The translations under genes were made by a program, and so were the position numbers. A DNA stretch of 64,000 bases, from contig NC_083689.1 of assembly GCF_033118175.1 (NCBI RefSeq), positions 29,618,501 to 29,682,500 of the forward strand, written 5' to 3'. The DNA is from Dama dama. Its lineage: Eukaryota > Chordata > Mammalia > Artiodactyla > Cervidae. Within the stretch, counting starts at the first letter, position 1; the number at the start of each line of letters is the position of its first letter. Positions 32,198 to 44,496 of this stretch are shown here, piece by piece. A model generated the notes under the pieces. That model was not told the origin of the DNA and did not search any database. It worked only from the letters and a program-made list of their open reading frames with translations.

Positions 32198-34461
32198 CCA
32201 ACAACACAAGAAATGACTCTACACATGGACATCACCAGATGGTCAATACCAACATCAACTGATTATATTCTTTACAGTCAAAGATGGAGAAGCTCTATTC
32301 AGTGAGCAAAGAGAAAAAAACCTGGAGATGACTGTGGCTCAGATCGTCAGTTCTTTATTGTAAAATTCAGGCTCAAAGTGTAGAAAGAAGGGCATTCGGT
32401 CATTAGATCTAAAACCATTAGGCCATTCAGGTATAAATCAAATGTCTTATACAGTGGAGGTGACAAATAGATTCAAGGGACTAGATTAGAGTGCCTGGTC
32501 TAAACAGAGTACCTGAAAAACAATGGACAAATGTTCATAACATGGTACAGGAGGCAGTGACCAAAACCATCCCAAGAAAAAGAAATGTAAGAAAGCAAAG
32601 TGGCTGTCTGAGGAGGCCTTACAAATAGCTGAAGAAAGAGAAGTGAAAGGCAAAGGAGAAAGGGAAAGATGTACCCAACTGAATGCAGAGATCCAGAGAA
32701 TAACAAGCAGAGGTAAGAAAGCCTTCTCAAGTGAACAATGCAAAGGAATAGAGAGAAACAATAGAATGGGAAAGACTAGAGATATTTTCAAGAATATTAG
32801 AGATACCAAGGGAACATTTCATGCAAAGATGGGCACAATAAAGGACAAAAATGGCAAGGGCCTAACAGAAGCACAAGAGATTAAGAAGAGGTGACAAGAA
32901 TACAGAGAAGAATTGCACAAATAAACCTCAATGACCCAGATAACCATGATGGTGTGTTCACTCATCTAGAGCCAGACATCCTGGAGTGTGAATCAAGTGG
33001 GCCTTAGGAAGCATTATTATGAATAAAGCCAGTGGAGGTGATGGAATTCCAGCTGAAATATTTCAAATTCTAAAAGCTGATGCTATTAAAGTGCTACACT
33101 CAATATGCCAGCAAATTTGGAAAACTCAGCAGTGGCCACAGGACTGGAAAAAGTCAATTTTCATTCTATCCCAAAGAGAGGCAATCAGTGCCAAAGAATG
33201 TTCAAATTACCATACAATTGCACTCATTTCACAATCTAGCAAGATTATGCTCAAAATCCTTCAATCCAACCACTTCAGCCGTACATAAACCGAGAACTTC
33301 CAGATGTATAAGCTGGACTTAGCAAAGGCAGAGGAACCAGAGATCAAATTGCCAACATCCACGGGATCATAGAAAAAGCAAGGGAATTCCAGAAAACATC
33401 AACTTCTGCTTCATTGACTATGGTAAAGCCTTTGACTGTGTGGATCACAACAAACTGTGGAAAATTCTTAAAGACATGGGAATCCAGACCATCTTACCTG
33501 TCTCCTGAGAAACCTGTATGCAAGACAAGAGGCAACAGTTAGGATTGAACATTGAACAATGGACTGGTCAAAATTGGGGAAAGAGTACATCAAGGCTATA
33601 TATTGTCACCTTGCTTACTTAACTTATATGCAGAGTACATCATTCGAAATGCCGAAATGGATGAAGAACAGGCTGGAATTAAGATTTCAAGGAGAAAATC
33701 AACAACCTCAGATATGCAGATGATACCAATTTAATGGCAGAAAGTGAAGAGGAACTAAAGAGCCTCTTGATGAATGTGAAAGAGGAGAGTGAAAAAGCTG
33801 GCTTAAAATTCAACATTCAAAATTGAAGATCATGGCATGTGGTCCCATCACTTCATGGAAAATAGATGAGAATAAAGTGGAAACTGACAGATTACATTTT
33901 CTTGGGCTCCAAAATCACTGCAGACGGTGACTGCAGCCATGAAATTAAAAGATGCTAGCTTCTTGGAAGGAAAGCTATGACAAACCTAGACTGCATATTA
34001 AAAAGCAGAAACATCATTTTGCTGACAACGGCCTATGCTGTCAAAGCTATGGTTTTTACCAGTAGTCATGTACAGATGTGAGAGCTGGACCATAAAAAAG
34101 ACTGAGCACTGAAGAATTGGTGCTTTCAAACTGTGGTGCTGGAGAAGACTTTTGAGAATCCCTTGGACAGCAAGAAGATCAAACCAGTCAATTCTAAAGG
34201 ACATCAACCCTGAATATTCATTGGAAAGGCTGATGCTGAAACTGAAGCGCCAATACTTCGGCCACCTAATGTGAAGAGCCAACTCACTGGAAAAGACCCT
34301 GATGCTGGGAAAGACTGAGGGCAAGAAGAGAAGGGGATGACAGAGGATGACATCACTGACTCAGTGGACGTGAGTTTGAGCAAACTTAGGGAGATAGTGA
34401 AGGTCAAGGAAGCCTGGCATGAGGTCGCAAAGAATTGGACACAACTTAGTGACTGAACAAC
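32198..34461 (+). mobile_element. BovB, 2.3 kb, 5'-truncated
   Basis: The largest single-piece BovB. It holds the end of the endonuclease, a linker (open 32643-32894), the RT N-terminal part (open 33019-33288, NKASGGDGIP), the FIDYGKAFDCVDHNK box around 33410-33440, and an intact YADD triplet set at 33713-33724. It ends cacaacttagtgactgaac. Frameshifts and stops break the polyprotein in at least four places. Confidence 0.95.
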
Positions 34462-34860
34462 CCTAGAGTTTGCAATAATCATTTACAACTAATCCAAGCC
34501 CACTTTTAGATAACATTATATCAGTTTACTTTGTCTAACGCTCTTCCTCTCTTTATGTAGATCTGTGTTTCTAATATATACTGTTTTTTCTTTCGGAAAC
34601 AGAACATCTTTTAACGTTTCTTGCTAGGCAGCCTACTGATAGGAAATTCCTTCAATTTCTATTTGCCGAGAAAGTTTTTATTTCTCTTTCACTTCTGAAG
34701 AATAATTTTGCAGGGTACAGAATTCTAATTGGTAGTTTTTTCTTTCAATGCTTTAAATATTTCACACCATCTCTTTTTAACACATGCTGTTATCTGCCTT
34801 GAGTATATGCAGTTCTTATTTTTCTGTCCTGATTCCAGCTACCAGTAAAGATTTTGTGAA
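34462..34860 (-). mobile_element. old L1M, antisense, right part
   Basis: ttcacttctgaagaataattttgc, gcagggtacagaattc and the following text continue the antisense L1M in the direction expected after 32197. The BovB therefore inserted into it. Confidence 0.6.
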
Positions 34861-35149
34861 CTAACATGATCACATGAGCACTCTACTTCACAATCTGATC
34901 AGAAATACTAGTTATATTTACACCAACATTTGCATTACAGGGGTCCCAGAAGGAGAAGAGAGAAAGGGTCTGAGAACATATTTGAAGATATTATAGATAA
35001 AAACTTCCATAACATGGGAAAGAAAACACTCAAATCCAGCCACAGCTAGACTCAAGAAAATTATGAATGGGAAAGCTCGCCAGCAAAGGTAAACATGAAG
35101 TAAAGGTATGAAATCATCCTCATACAGATATGATGTCAAAACCAGCAAT

Positions 35150-35580
35150 CCTTTTTATGGCTGAGTAATATTCCAGTGTATATTTGTACCACAACTTCTT
35201 TAGTTATTCATCTGCCAAAGGACATCTAGATTGCTTACATGTCCTAGCTGTTATAAACAGTGCTATTAAAACTGGGGATACATGTGTCTTTTCAATTATG
35301 GTTCTCTCAGGGTATATGCCCAGTAGTGGGATTGCTTGGTCATATGGTAGTTTTATTCCTAGTTTTTTTTAAGGAATCTTCATACTGGAGCCCAACCTAC
35401 TGCTCTGTGACAACCTAGAGGGGTAGGATAGGGTGGAGAGTGGCAGGGGAGGGTCAAGAGGGAGGGGACATGTGTGTATTTGTGGACACAAATTATGATA
35501 TTATAATTATAAAATTATAATATTGTGGACACAATATTATAAAGCAATTATCCTCCATTTAAAAATAAATACCTCTCCCT
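35150..35580. mobile_element. twin-primed L1 3' end inside L1
   Basis: 35150-35388 is L1 ORF2 end on the minus strand (ctgagtaatattccagtg) and 35391-35580 is L1 3'UTR on the plus strand with an A-rich end. cagcaat flanks it (35143-35149, 35581-35587), and the outer L1 reads continuously across. An inverted 5' part joined to a normal 3' part is a twin-priming product. Confidence 0.85.
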
Positions 35581-36467
35581 CAGCAATTGTGAGAAGAGGA
35601 GCATACATATGCAGGATATTGGAAATGCATTTGAAATTAAGAGACCAGCAACTTAAAACAATTTTGTACATATACAGACTGCTATATCAAAAACTTATGG
35701 GAACCACAAACCAAAATTCTACAACAGATATACACACAAAAAGGAATAAGCAATCCAAACACAATAGTAAAGTTAGTTTTCAAATCACAAAAGAGAAAAA
35801 AAGAGGAAGGGAAGAAAAAGACCATCAAAAACAAATCTGAAACAACTAACACAATGGCAATAAGAATATACTTATCAATAATTACCTTAAATGTAAGTGG
35901 ATTAAATGCTCAAACTAAAAGAGACCGATTGGCTCAATGGATACAAAAACAAGACCCATATAAATGCTGTCTATGAGAGACACATTTTAGATCTCGGGAT
36001 GCATATAGATTGAAAGTGAGGGGATGGAAAAAGGTATTCCAAGCAAATGAAAATCAAAGCTAGGGTATCAATACTCACATCAGATAAAATACTTTAAAAT
36101 AAAGACTGTTATAAGAGACAAAGAAGGACACCACATAATAACCAAAAGGATCAATCCAAGAAAAATATATAACAATTATAAATATATATGCATTCAGCAT
36201 AGGAGCACCTCAACCTATAAGGCAAATGCTAACAGCCATAAAAGGAGAAATCAACAGTAACACAACTACTTTAACATCAGTTACATCAACGGACAGATCA
36301 TCAAGACAGAAAATCATTAAGGAAACACAGGCCTTAAATGACACATTGGACCTAATGAACTTAATTGATATTCATAGAACATTCCATTCAAAAGCAGCAG
36401 AATACACTTTCTTCTCAAGTGCACATGGAACATTCTCCAGGATAGAGCACATCTAGGGCCACAAATC

Positions 36468-36586
36468 CAACCCACTCCAGTGTTCTTGCCTGGAAAATCC
36501 CAGGGACGGGGGAGCCTGGTGGCCTGCCATCTATGGCGTCGCATAGAGTCGGACACGACTGAAGCGACTTAGCAGCAGCAGCAGCA
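36468..36586 (+). repeat. Bov-tA/Bov-A SINE 3' part, 12-bp TSD
   Basis: 5'-truncated sense copy (cacgactgaagcgacttagc, then an AGC run). Flanks: gggccacaaatc (36456-36467) and gggccaaaaatc (36587-36598). Its low divergence and AGC tail suggest a young copy. Confidence 0.93.
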
Positions 36587-39042
36587 GGGCCAAAAATCAA
36601 GGCTCAATAAATTTAAGCAGATTGAAATCATATCAAGCATCTTTTCTAACCACAGGCTATAAAGTTAGAAATCAATTACAGGAAAAAATACAGTAAAAAC
36701 CACAGACACATGGAGGATAAACAACGTCTTACTAAACAACCAATGGATCACTGAAGAAATCAAAGAAGAAATCAAAAACTACCTAGAAATAAATGACAAT
36801 GAAAACATAAAGATACAAAATGTATGGGATGCAGGAAAAATAGTTCTTAGAGGGAGGTTTTTGGCAATACAATCTTACCTCGGGAAACAAGAAACATCTC
36901 AAATAAGCAACCTAACCTTACACCTAAAACAACTAGAGAAAGAAGAATTCACAAAACCCAGTTAGCAGAAGGAAAGAAACCATAAGGATCAGTGTAGAAA
37001 TAAATGAAATAGAGATGGAGAAAGCAATGGAAAAGACCAATGAAACTAAAATCTGGCTCTTTGAAAAAGATAAAATTGATAAACCTTTAGCCACACTTAT
37101 CAAGAAAAAGAGAGAGAGGGTGCAAATCAATAAAATTAGAAATAAAAAAGAAGTTACAATGGACACCACAGAAATACAAAGGGTGATAAAAGACTACTAC
37201 AAGCAGCAATACATCAATAAAAAGAACATCCTGGAAGAAATGGACAAACTCCAAGAAAGGTACAACCTTCTAAGACCGAACCAGGAAAAACTAGAGAATA
37301 TGAAGAGACCAATCACAAGTATGAAATGGAAACAGTGATTTTAAAACCAAAAAAAATATGTCTAGACCAGATGGCTTCACAGGAGAATTTTATCAAAAAT
37401 TTAGAGAAAAGCTAACATCCATCCTTCTGAAACTATTTCCAAAAAATTGCAGAGAAGGAATACTCCCAAACTCATTCTATGAGGCCAACATCACCCCAAT
37501 ACCAGGACAAAGATACTATAAAATAAGAAAATTACAGGCGAATATCCCTGATGAACATAAATGCAAATGTCCTTAACAAAATACTAGAAAAACAAATTCA
37601 ACAATCCATTAAATAAACTGTGCCCCACGATCAGCTGGTATTTATTCCAGGGATGCCAGCATCCTTCAGTATCCACAGATCAATCAGTGTGATACATCAC
37701 ATCAACAAACTGAAGAATAAAAGCCATATGATGCTTTCAATAGATGCAGAAAAAGCTTTTGACAAAATTCAATGTCTGTTTATGATAGAAAATAAAGCTC
37801 TCCATAAAGTGAGCATAGAGAGAACATACATCAACTTAATTAAGGCCATATATGACAAACCCACAACTAACATCATTCTCAACAGTGAAAAGCTGAAAGC
37901 TTCCCCTCTAAGATCAGGAAGAAAACAAGGATGATCATTCTCATCACTTATATTCAACATAGTTTTGGAAGTCCTAGCCACAGTAATCAGAAGAAAAAGA
38001 AGCAAAATGAGTCCAAATTAGCAAAGAAGTAAAATTGTCACTGCTTGCAGATGACATGATACTATACATAGGAAATCCTAAAGATGCTACCAGAAAACTA
38101 CTAGAGCTTATCAATGAATTTGATTAAGTTACAGGATAGAAAATTAACACACAGAAATCCCTTGCATGCTATACACTAACAATGAAAGATCAGAAAGAGA
38201 AATCAAAGAAACAACCCAATTTACCTTTGCATTAAAAAGAGTAAAATATCTAGGAAAAAACCTACCTAAGGAGAAAAAAGACCCATACTCAGAAAACAAA
38301 GGTGCAGTTAAAAGAAATAAAAGATGACACAAACAGATGCAGAGATATACCATGTTCTTGGGTTGAGAAAATCAATATTGTGAAAATAGCTATACGAATC
38401 AAAGTGATCTACATTTTCAATGCATTCCCTATCAAATTACCAATGGCATTTTCACAGAGTTAGAACAAAATATTTTACAGTTTGTATGGAAACACAAAAA
38501 GACCATGAATAGCCAAAACAATCCTGATTAAATAAAGCGGAGCTGGAGGAATGAGGCTCCCTGACTTCGGACTACACTAAAAAGCTGCAGTAAGCAAAAC
38601 AGCATGATACTGGTAGAAGAACAGAAATACTGATCAATGGAGTAGGGTAGAAAGCCCAGAAATAAACCCACGTACCTCTGGTGAATTAATCTATGACAAA
38701 GGACGCATAACTATACAATCGAGAAAACAACAGTCTCTTCAATAAGTATTACCAGAAAAACTGGACAACTACACGTAAAAAAAAAAATAAAAATTAGAAC
38801 ATTCTCTAATGCCATACACAAAAATGAACTTAAAATGGATTAAAGACCTAAATGTAAGGCTGGACACTATAAAACTCTTAAAGGACAACATTGGCAGAAC
38901 AGTCTTTGACATGAAACAAAGCAACATCTTTTTGGATTTACCTTTTAGAGTAATAAGAACAAAAATAAACAAACCAGACCTGGTCAAACTTAAAATTTTT
39001 GCAAAGCAAAGGAACCATAAACAAAGCAAAAAGATGATGGAG

Positions 39043-39255
39043 AGTAGCATGGAACTGTATACACTAACATATATAAAATAGATAGCCTGTGGGAATTTGC
39101 TACATGACTTGGGGAACTCAAACCAGGGCTCTGTGATGGGTGGGGTGGGAGGTCCAGGAGGGAGGGGACGTATGTATATCCATGGCTGGTCCATGCTGAT
39201 GTGTGACAGAAACCAACATGACATTGCAATTATTCTTCAATTAAAAATAAATTGA
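39043..39255 (+). mobile_element. short L1 3' end inserted in L1
   Basis: A 3'UTR-only L1 piece (gggaatttgctacatgac, ggtccaggagggaggggac, ttaaaaataaattg). The ORF2 text of the host L1 (gcaaagcaaaggaacc before, gtcatggaatgggag after) resumes on either side. Confidence 0.8.
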
Positions 39256-39358
39256 AGGGAAAAAAACTCCCAAAAGGCAAGTCATGGAATGGGAGAAAAC
39301 GTTTGCAGACAAAGCAACCTACAGGGGAATTAATCTCCAAAACATACAGCTTATGTAG

Positions 39359-39360
<2 letters not shown>

Positions 39361-39418
<58 letters not shown>

Positions 39419-39441
39419 TATATATATATATGTATATATAT
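39361..39441. repeat. compound microsatellite (CT)n(AT)n(AC)n(AT)n
   Basis: About 80 bp of ct, at and ac dinucleotide runs in series, inside L1 ORF2 text. Likely polymorphic. Confidence 0.95.
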
Positions 39442-39865
39442 AAAATCAACCCAATCAAAAGTGAATAGAAAATCCAAATACTCATTTCTCCAAAGAGACA
39501 TACAGATGGCTAAAAAACACATGTAAAGATGATTAACATCAATTATGAGAGACATGCAAATCAAAACCACAATGAAGTATAACCTCACATCAGTCAGAAT
39601 GGCCATCATCAAAAAGTTTACAAGCAACTGATGAGGGTGTGGAGAAAAAGAGAACCTTCCTACACTGTTGGTGAGAATGTAAATTGGTACAACCACCATG
39701 GAAAACAGTATGAAAGTTCCTTAAAAACTAAAAATAGACCTCCCGTATGATCCAGAAATCCCACTCTGGGGCATATAACCAGAGAAAACCATACTTTGAA
39801 AAGCTTTATGTACCCTAGTGTTCATTGCAGCACTATTTACAATAGTCAGTACATAGAAGCAACCT

Positions 39866-40082
39866 GGGCTTCCCAGGTGCCGCTAGTGGTAAAGAACTCT
39901 CCTGTCAACGCAGGAGACTTGAGAGATGAGGGCTTGATCCCTGGGTCAGGAAAATCCCCTGGAAGAGGGCATGGCAACCCACTCCAGTATTCTTGCCTGG
40001 AGAATCCCATGGATAGCGGCTGGCGGGCTATGGCCCATAGGGTCACAGAGTCGGACATGACTGAAGTGACTTAGCATAGGAC
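39866..40082 (+). repeat. Bov-tA SINE with 11-bp TSD
   Basis: Sense copy, gggcttcccaggtgccgctag to agcataggac, with a perfect agaagcaacct at 39855-39865 and 40083-40093. Confidence 0.96.
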
Positions 40083-40380
40083 AGAAGCAACCTACTATTC
40101 ACTGACAAGATGATGGATATAGAATATGTGGAATGGAGTGGAATACTACTCAGCCATAAGAAAGAATGAAATAATGACATCTGCAGAAACGTGGGTGGAC
40201 CTAGTAAGTCAGAGAAAGACAAATGTCATATGATATATGTAAAATCTAAAAAAATGACACAAATGAACTTATTTACAAAACAGAAACAGACTCACAGTCT
40301 TCAAAAACAAACTGATGCTTACCAAAGGGGAAATGTAGGGGAGAGGGATAAATCAGGAGCTCAGGATTAATCTACATATG

Positions 40381-40610
40381 CTTTGTTCTTGTTTAGTCAC
40401 TAAGTCATGTCCGACTCTTTTGTATCCCCGTGGACTGTAGCCCACCAGGCTCCTCTGTCCATGGGATTTCCCAGGCGAGAATACTGGAGTGGGTTGCCAT
40501 TTGCCATTTCCTTTTCCAGGGGATCTTCCCAACCCAGGAATTGAACCCATGTCACCTGCATTGCAGGCAGATTTTTTTTTTTTTTTTAACCACTGAGCCA
40601 CCTGGGAAAC
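40381..40610 (-). repeat. Bov-tA SINE
   Basis: Antisense copy in the L1 3' part. It has a 16-bp T run in the head (about 40572-40587) and a small duplication 'gccatttgccatttcc'. Confidence 0.94.
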
Positions 40611-40740
40611 ACTTACATACCCTAATAAATATAAAATAGATAACCAACAAGGACCTACTCTATAGCAGAACTGTGCTCAATATTCTAATAATGTATGTGA
40701 GAAAACAATCTGAAAAGAATGGATATAGGTATGTGTATGG

Positions 40741-40958
40741 GCTTCCCAGGTGGCGCTAGACCCCACCCGCCAATACAAGTAGATGTAAGGGGTATGAGTT
40801 CCATCCCTGTTTTGGGAAGGTACCCTGGCAGAGGGCACAGCAATCCACTCCGGTATTCTTGCCTGGAGAATCCCATGGACAGAGGAGTCTGGTAGGCTAC
40901 AGTCCATAGTGTCTCAGAGTGGGACACAACTGAAGCTATTTAGCACACACGCACGTAC
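40741..40958 (+). repeat. Bov-tA SINE
   Basis: Sense copy, gcttcccaggtggcgctag to ctatttagcacac. Confidence 0.94.
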
Positions 40959-41020
40959 ATACTTATACCTGGATCACTTTTCTGTACATCTGAAAGCTAA
41001 GACAACGTTGTAAATCAACT

Positions 41021-41229
41021 GCGTGCTGTGCTGTGCTTGGTCACTCAGTTGCGTGCGACTCTTTGCTTCCTTGCTGACCGCAGCCCGCCAGGCTCCGCTG
41101 TCCATGGGGATTCTCCAGGCAAGAACACTGGCCTGGGTTGCCACGCCCTTCTCAGGGGATCTTCGCAACCCAGAGACTGAACCAGATCTCCCGCATTGCA
41201 GGCAGAATCTTTACTCTCTGAGCCACCAA
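41021..41229 (-). repeat. Bov-tA SINE
   Basis: Antisense copy (tgcttggtcactcagttgcg to gagccacc). aactg on both sides (41016-41020 and just after) may be the TSD in the L1 tail. Confidence 0.93.
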
Positions 41230-41260
41230 CTGTATTCAAATGAAATTAAAAAAAAAAAAT

Positions 41261-42299
41261 TACCAAGAAAACACAAACGAAAAAACATACACATTGAGAA
41301 GACATTCTATTCTTGTCATAAGTAAGTTTGTTACATTTCCTCAAGCACAAAATGACTGACTGGATTAAATAATATTGAGAGCCTCAACCAGGGCTATCTC
41401 AATCATACGATTTAATAATTTAATCTTGCAAGATATCTTTGTGTCATTTTTGCAAACGTCCACTAGGGGGTGAGCTAATGTATCGCTCATAAATAATGTA
41501 GATGAAGTGAATAGGTTCTTCCAGCAGTATTTGGGTACACATCAATGCTTCACCATCACGGATGTTCCCCTTAAAGTGAAGCAGCAATGTGAAGAGTTCT
41601 GAGAATTTAAAAACATCTTTATATGGGGTTTAATATCTAATTGTAGTTTCTTACTGTTTCTGGGAATTTTTTCTTTGGGCCTGTAGAGGGAGCTCAAAGT
41701 TTAAATTTTTTTTTTTTTTTCTCTGAGCTTTCGGCACTTAAAACTACCATTGCCATTAAGACCCTGAGTTTTCCTAGATTTTTTCAAAAAAGTAAACTCC
41801 TTGAGATATCCTCAAAAATAAAGTAAAAAAAATAATAATTGTTTTTTTTTAAAGTCACAGAGAGTATAAATAATCTAATACTATAAACTCTGTGAGCAAC
41901 ACCCTATTGGCATCTAATCAAGGTTAAAATCCTTACTCTCTACAGGTAAATTTTTTTCCTACTATATACATATTTAAATTTCCCTTTAAGTTAGATTTTA
42001 GGTGCCCAAGTTTTGATACGTAGAGACTATCGTAATTCCATTCTAGTCACTTTCTAACCTTATAATTCTTCTTTGACCCATGACTCATTTAGAATTGTGC
42101 TTAAATTTACCAGTCTATGAAGATGTCATCTTTTCATTGAGTTATATCTGTTTTCATTGCACTGAGATAAAGGAACACAGTCTGTATCACGTCAGTTCTT
42201 TGAGACGTATTGAGACTTGCACTGTGGTTTTTTTAAAGACTTTAAATTAAGAGTGCAAGGTGATGTGTGTATGTGTGGGTGTGTGTGAAATAAGACACT
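41261..42299. other. repeat-poor unique stretch
   Basis: No repeat that I recognise. Contains the CTCF-like motif listed separately and several T/A runs. No open frame of interest. Confidence 0.45.
41460..41475 (+). promoter_or_regulatory. CTCF-like motif
   Basis: ccactagggggtgagc fits the CTCF core (CCASYAGRGGGCRS) except for one C-to-T change. It lies in unique sequence, not in a SINE, so it is not a repeat-borne copy. Confidence 0.4.
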
Positions 42300-42300
42300 A

Positions 42301-42577
42301 CTGCTGCTGCTAAGTCGCTTCAGTCATGTCCGACTCTGTGCGACCCCATAGACGGCAGCACACCAGGCTCCCCATCCCTGGGATTCTCCAGGCAAGAACA
42401 CTGGAGTGGGTTGCCATTTCCTTCTCCAAAGCGTGAAAGTGAAAAGTGAAAGTGAAGTCGCTCAGTCATGTCTGACTCTTCGTGACCCCATGGACTGCAG
42501 CCCCCCAGGCTCCTCCGTCCATGGGATTTTCCAGGCAGGAGTACTGGAGTGGGGTGCCATTGCCTCCTCCGGTGCAT
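42301..42577 (-). repeat. Bov-A2 SINE (dimer)
   Basis: Two tandem BovB-tail-derived units in antisense, each reading gtcgctcagtcatgtc-type start and tccaggcaagaacactggag-type body. The linker (gtgaaagtgaaaagtgaaag) lies at about 42434-42453. High similarity to the expected sequence suggests a young copy. The tRNA-like head of Bov-tA is absent. Confidence 0.92.
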
Positions 42578-43565
42578 GAGACTAGTCTAGGGAATTGGTT
42601 ATGTGTTGATGAAGAGGCTGGGGAAGCAACGTTGCAGAGCCATGGTGTTTCTTCTCTCCATCCATATGTCGTGTTAATGCTCCTCTCATTTTAATCAAGG
42701 AACCCGTTTCAGGAGAACCAATCAGAGAGCTAGACAGGTGTTTCCTAGACTCGGGGGACACTGTAGTTGGTACCTGACTCATGAGTAAAGACGAGAGCCT
42801 GGCTCGAGGTCTGCCTGGACTTGGCCTGTGGTTTCAGAATCTGTTAGCAAAGACAGACGCATAGTTCTCTCCAGATTTTATGTCTGCTTGGGAGGGAGAT
42901 ACTCCCAAGAGCATGACTGAGAAGAGACAAGGTGACTGAAACAGAAGGGTGGACTGTTGGAAGTTAGCCAATCCAGGGACTTAGAAACTGCCAATGAGAA
43001 GAAGTCTCTAAATAAATTTTCACAAAAGTATCTCTTAAAAGAAAGAGCCAGAATTTGGGTATGATCACAAAGCGAAGCTTCATACCAGATTGTAACCCTG
43101 TAAGCTTTCAAAAATTGTTCCCTTTTCCTTAATCCCCTTTTATGCCCCACCTCCTTTCCTCATTGGCCAACAACACATCTAGGAAGTGAAGAAAAGATTT
43201 CCAAGGAAAAGGAAAGAAGCCAACCACATCAAGCTTTCCCATGGTGGGCTTTCACACCTGTGACAATTGAGCTGGGGAAGGAGAGTATCTAAAATCATGT
43301 GAATGTAGAGTTGTCTATACTGGACCGGACTAGACTTTCATTTCCCCAAAACAACAAGAAGAGCTGGACTTGTTGAGATTACATTTAGGAGCAAAGCCCT
43401 TAGAAGCTGAAAGGTTGGCTGTTTTTTCCTTGCATTTTATAAAAACTAATTGGATAGTTCAATAAATCATATGTAAAGATACATCTTTATCCATGTCTAT
43501 ACCTGTATCACTATTATGTATATCTACACACACACACTTATGTAACACTTTTGTCCAAGATTGTT
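42578..43565. other. unique sequence
   Basis: Not recognised. Somewhat less AT-rich than its neighbours (42600-43150), with an inverted-repeat-like pair near 42890-42910 (gggagggagatactccc). The minus frame 42878-43150 has no domain. Confidence 0.4.
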
Positions 43566-44045
43566 ACATTTTTTAAAAACGCTACACTTTTCCCATTTTC
43601 TACTTTTCCTTGAAATTTTCTCAATGTTTCTTTATATAGATTGAAGCCACATTATTAGGCTCACATGGATTCAAAATCATGGCTTCCAGGTAAATTATTT
43701 TATCCGCATGTAGGAATTATTTGTCACTAATAAACTTTTGCCTTACAGTCTATTTTGACATTAATATAATGATGACAACTTTCTTTTGATTAGTGTTGTT
43801 TGATACATTTTTTTCCATTTTTGCTATTTCTATCTTCCTACACTGTCATGCTTTAGGTATGTCTCTTTTAAACAAAACAGAGATGGATTTGTTATCGTAT
43901 ATGAGACTCTGACTTTTATCTGACTAGTATAATCTGTTACATTATTTTCTAATTTATATTTTAGATTTTTATGATCTTAGTTTGTGCTTTTACATTTGTG
44001 GTGTTGCTATGCTTCTTTTTTTCCTCCATTCTTATAAAATAATCA
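43566..44045 (-). mobile_element. old L1M fragment, antisense
   Basis: ttaggtatgtctcttttaaac and the flanking AT-rich text match an old L1 read in reverse. Confidence 0.5.
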
Positions 44046-44064
44046 AAATGACCACATTTCTTTG

Positions 44065-44490
44065 TCCATCAGCTGACGAATGAAGAAGTTGTGGCACATT
44101 ATACCAATGGGATATTACTGAACCACAAAAATAAATGAAATAATACCATTTGCCATAACTTGGATGCACCTAGAGATTACCAAACTGAGTGAAAGACAGA
44201 GAAAGATAAATATCATATGATGCCACTAATACGTGAAATCTAAAAAAAAAAAAGTTACAAATGATCTTATTTATAAAGCAGAAATAGACTCCTAGACACA
44301 GAAAACAAACTTATGGTTACCAAAAGGGAAAAGTATGGGTCGGGGGAGGATAAACTGGGAGGCTGGGATTGACATATATATTCTACCATATATAGATAAC
44401 TGACAAGGAGCTACTGTATCACACAGGGAACTCTACTCAATACTCTGTAATAACCTGTATGGGAAAAGAATCTGAAAAAGAGTGGATATA
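44065..44490 (+). mobile_element. L1 3' end
   Basis: gaatgaagaagttgtggc, gatgccactaatacgtg, cttatggttaccaaaaggg: ORF2 end and 3'UTR in sense. The BovB interrupts or abuts it at about 44497. Confidence 0.88.
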
Positions 44491-44496
44491 CCACAG

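Larger units (their letters stand above)
34900..41260 (+). mobile_element. long bovine L1, repeatedly interrupted
   Basis: Sense L1 from late ORF1 (aggggtcccagaaggagaag at about 34939) through ORF2 to an A-tail at about 41248-41260. ORF2 text: endonuclease from about 35850, RT near 37358-38130 with FDKIQ and an LADDMILYI catalytic box at 38041-38070, and C-terminal part to about 40220. Many stops. Interruptions: twin-primed L1 (35150-35580), SINE (36468-36586), L1 3' end (39043-39255), microsatellite (39361-39441) and four more SINEs between 39866 and 41229. It is dead. Confidence 0.9.

Noticed and set aside
32486..32809. 107-codon minus frame with apparent membrane segments
   Set aside because: Exactly antisense to the BovB linker. 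The same artefact appears at 44727-45059 in another BovB copy, which shows its origin.
38769..39224. 151-codon minus-strand open frame
   Set aside because: Antisense to L1 ORF2 and 3'UTR; the hydrophobic appearance comes from reading A-rich sense DNA backwards.
40353..40601. open frames repeating residues such as GSIPGLGRSPGKGNG
   Set aside because: These recur at 7659, 16764, 18564, 22399 and elsewhere because they are translations of Bov-tA SINEs, not a protein family.
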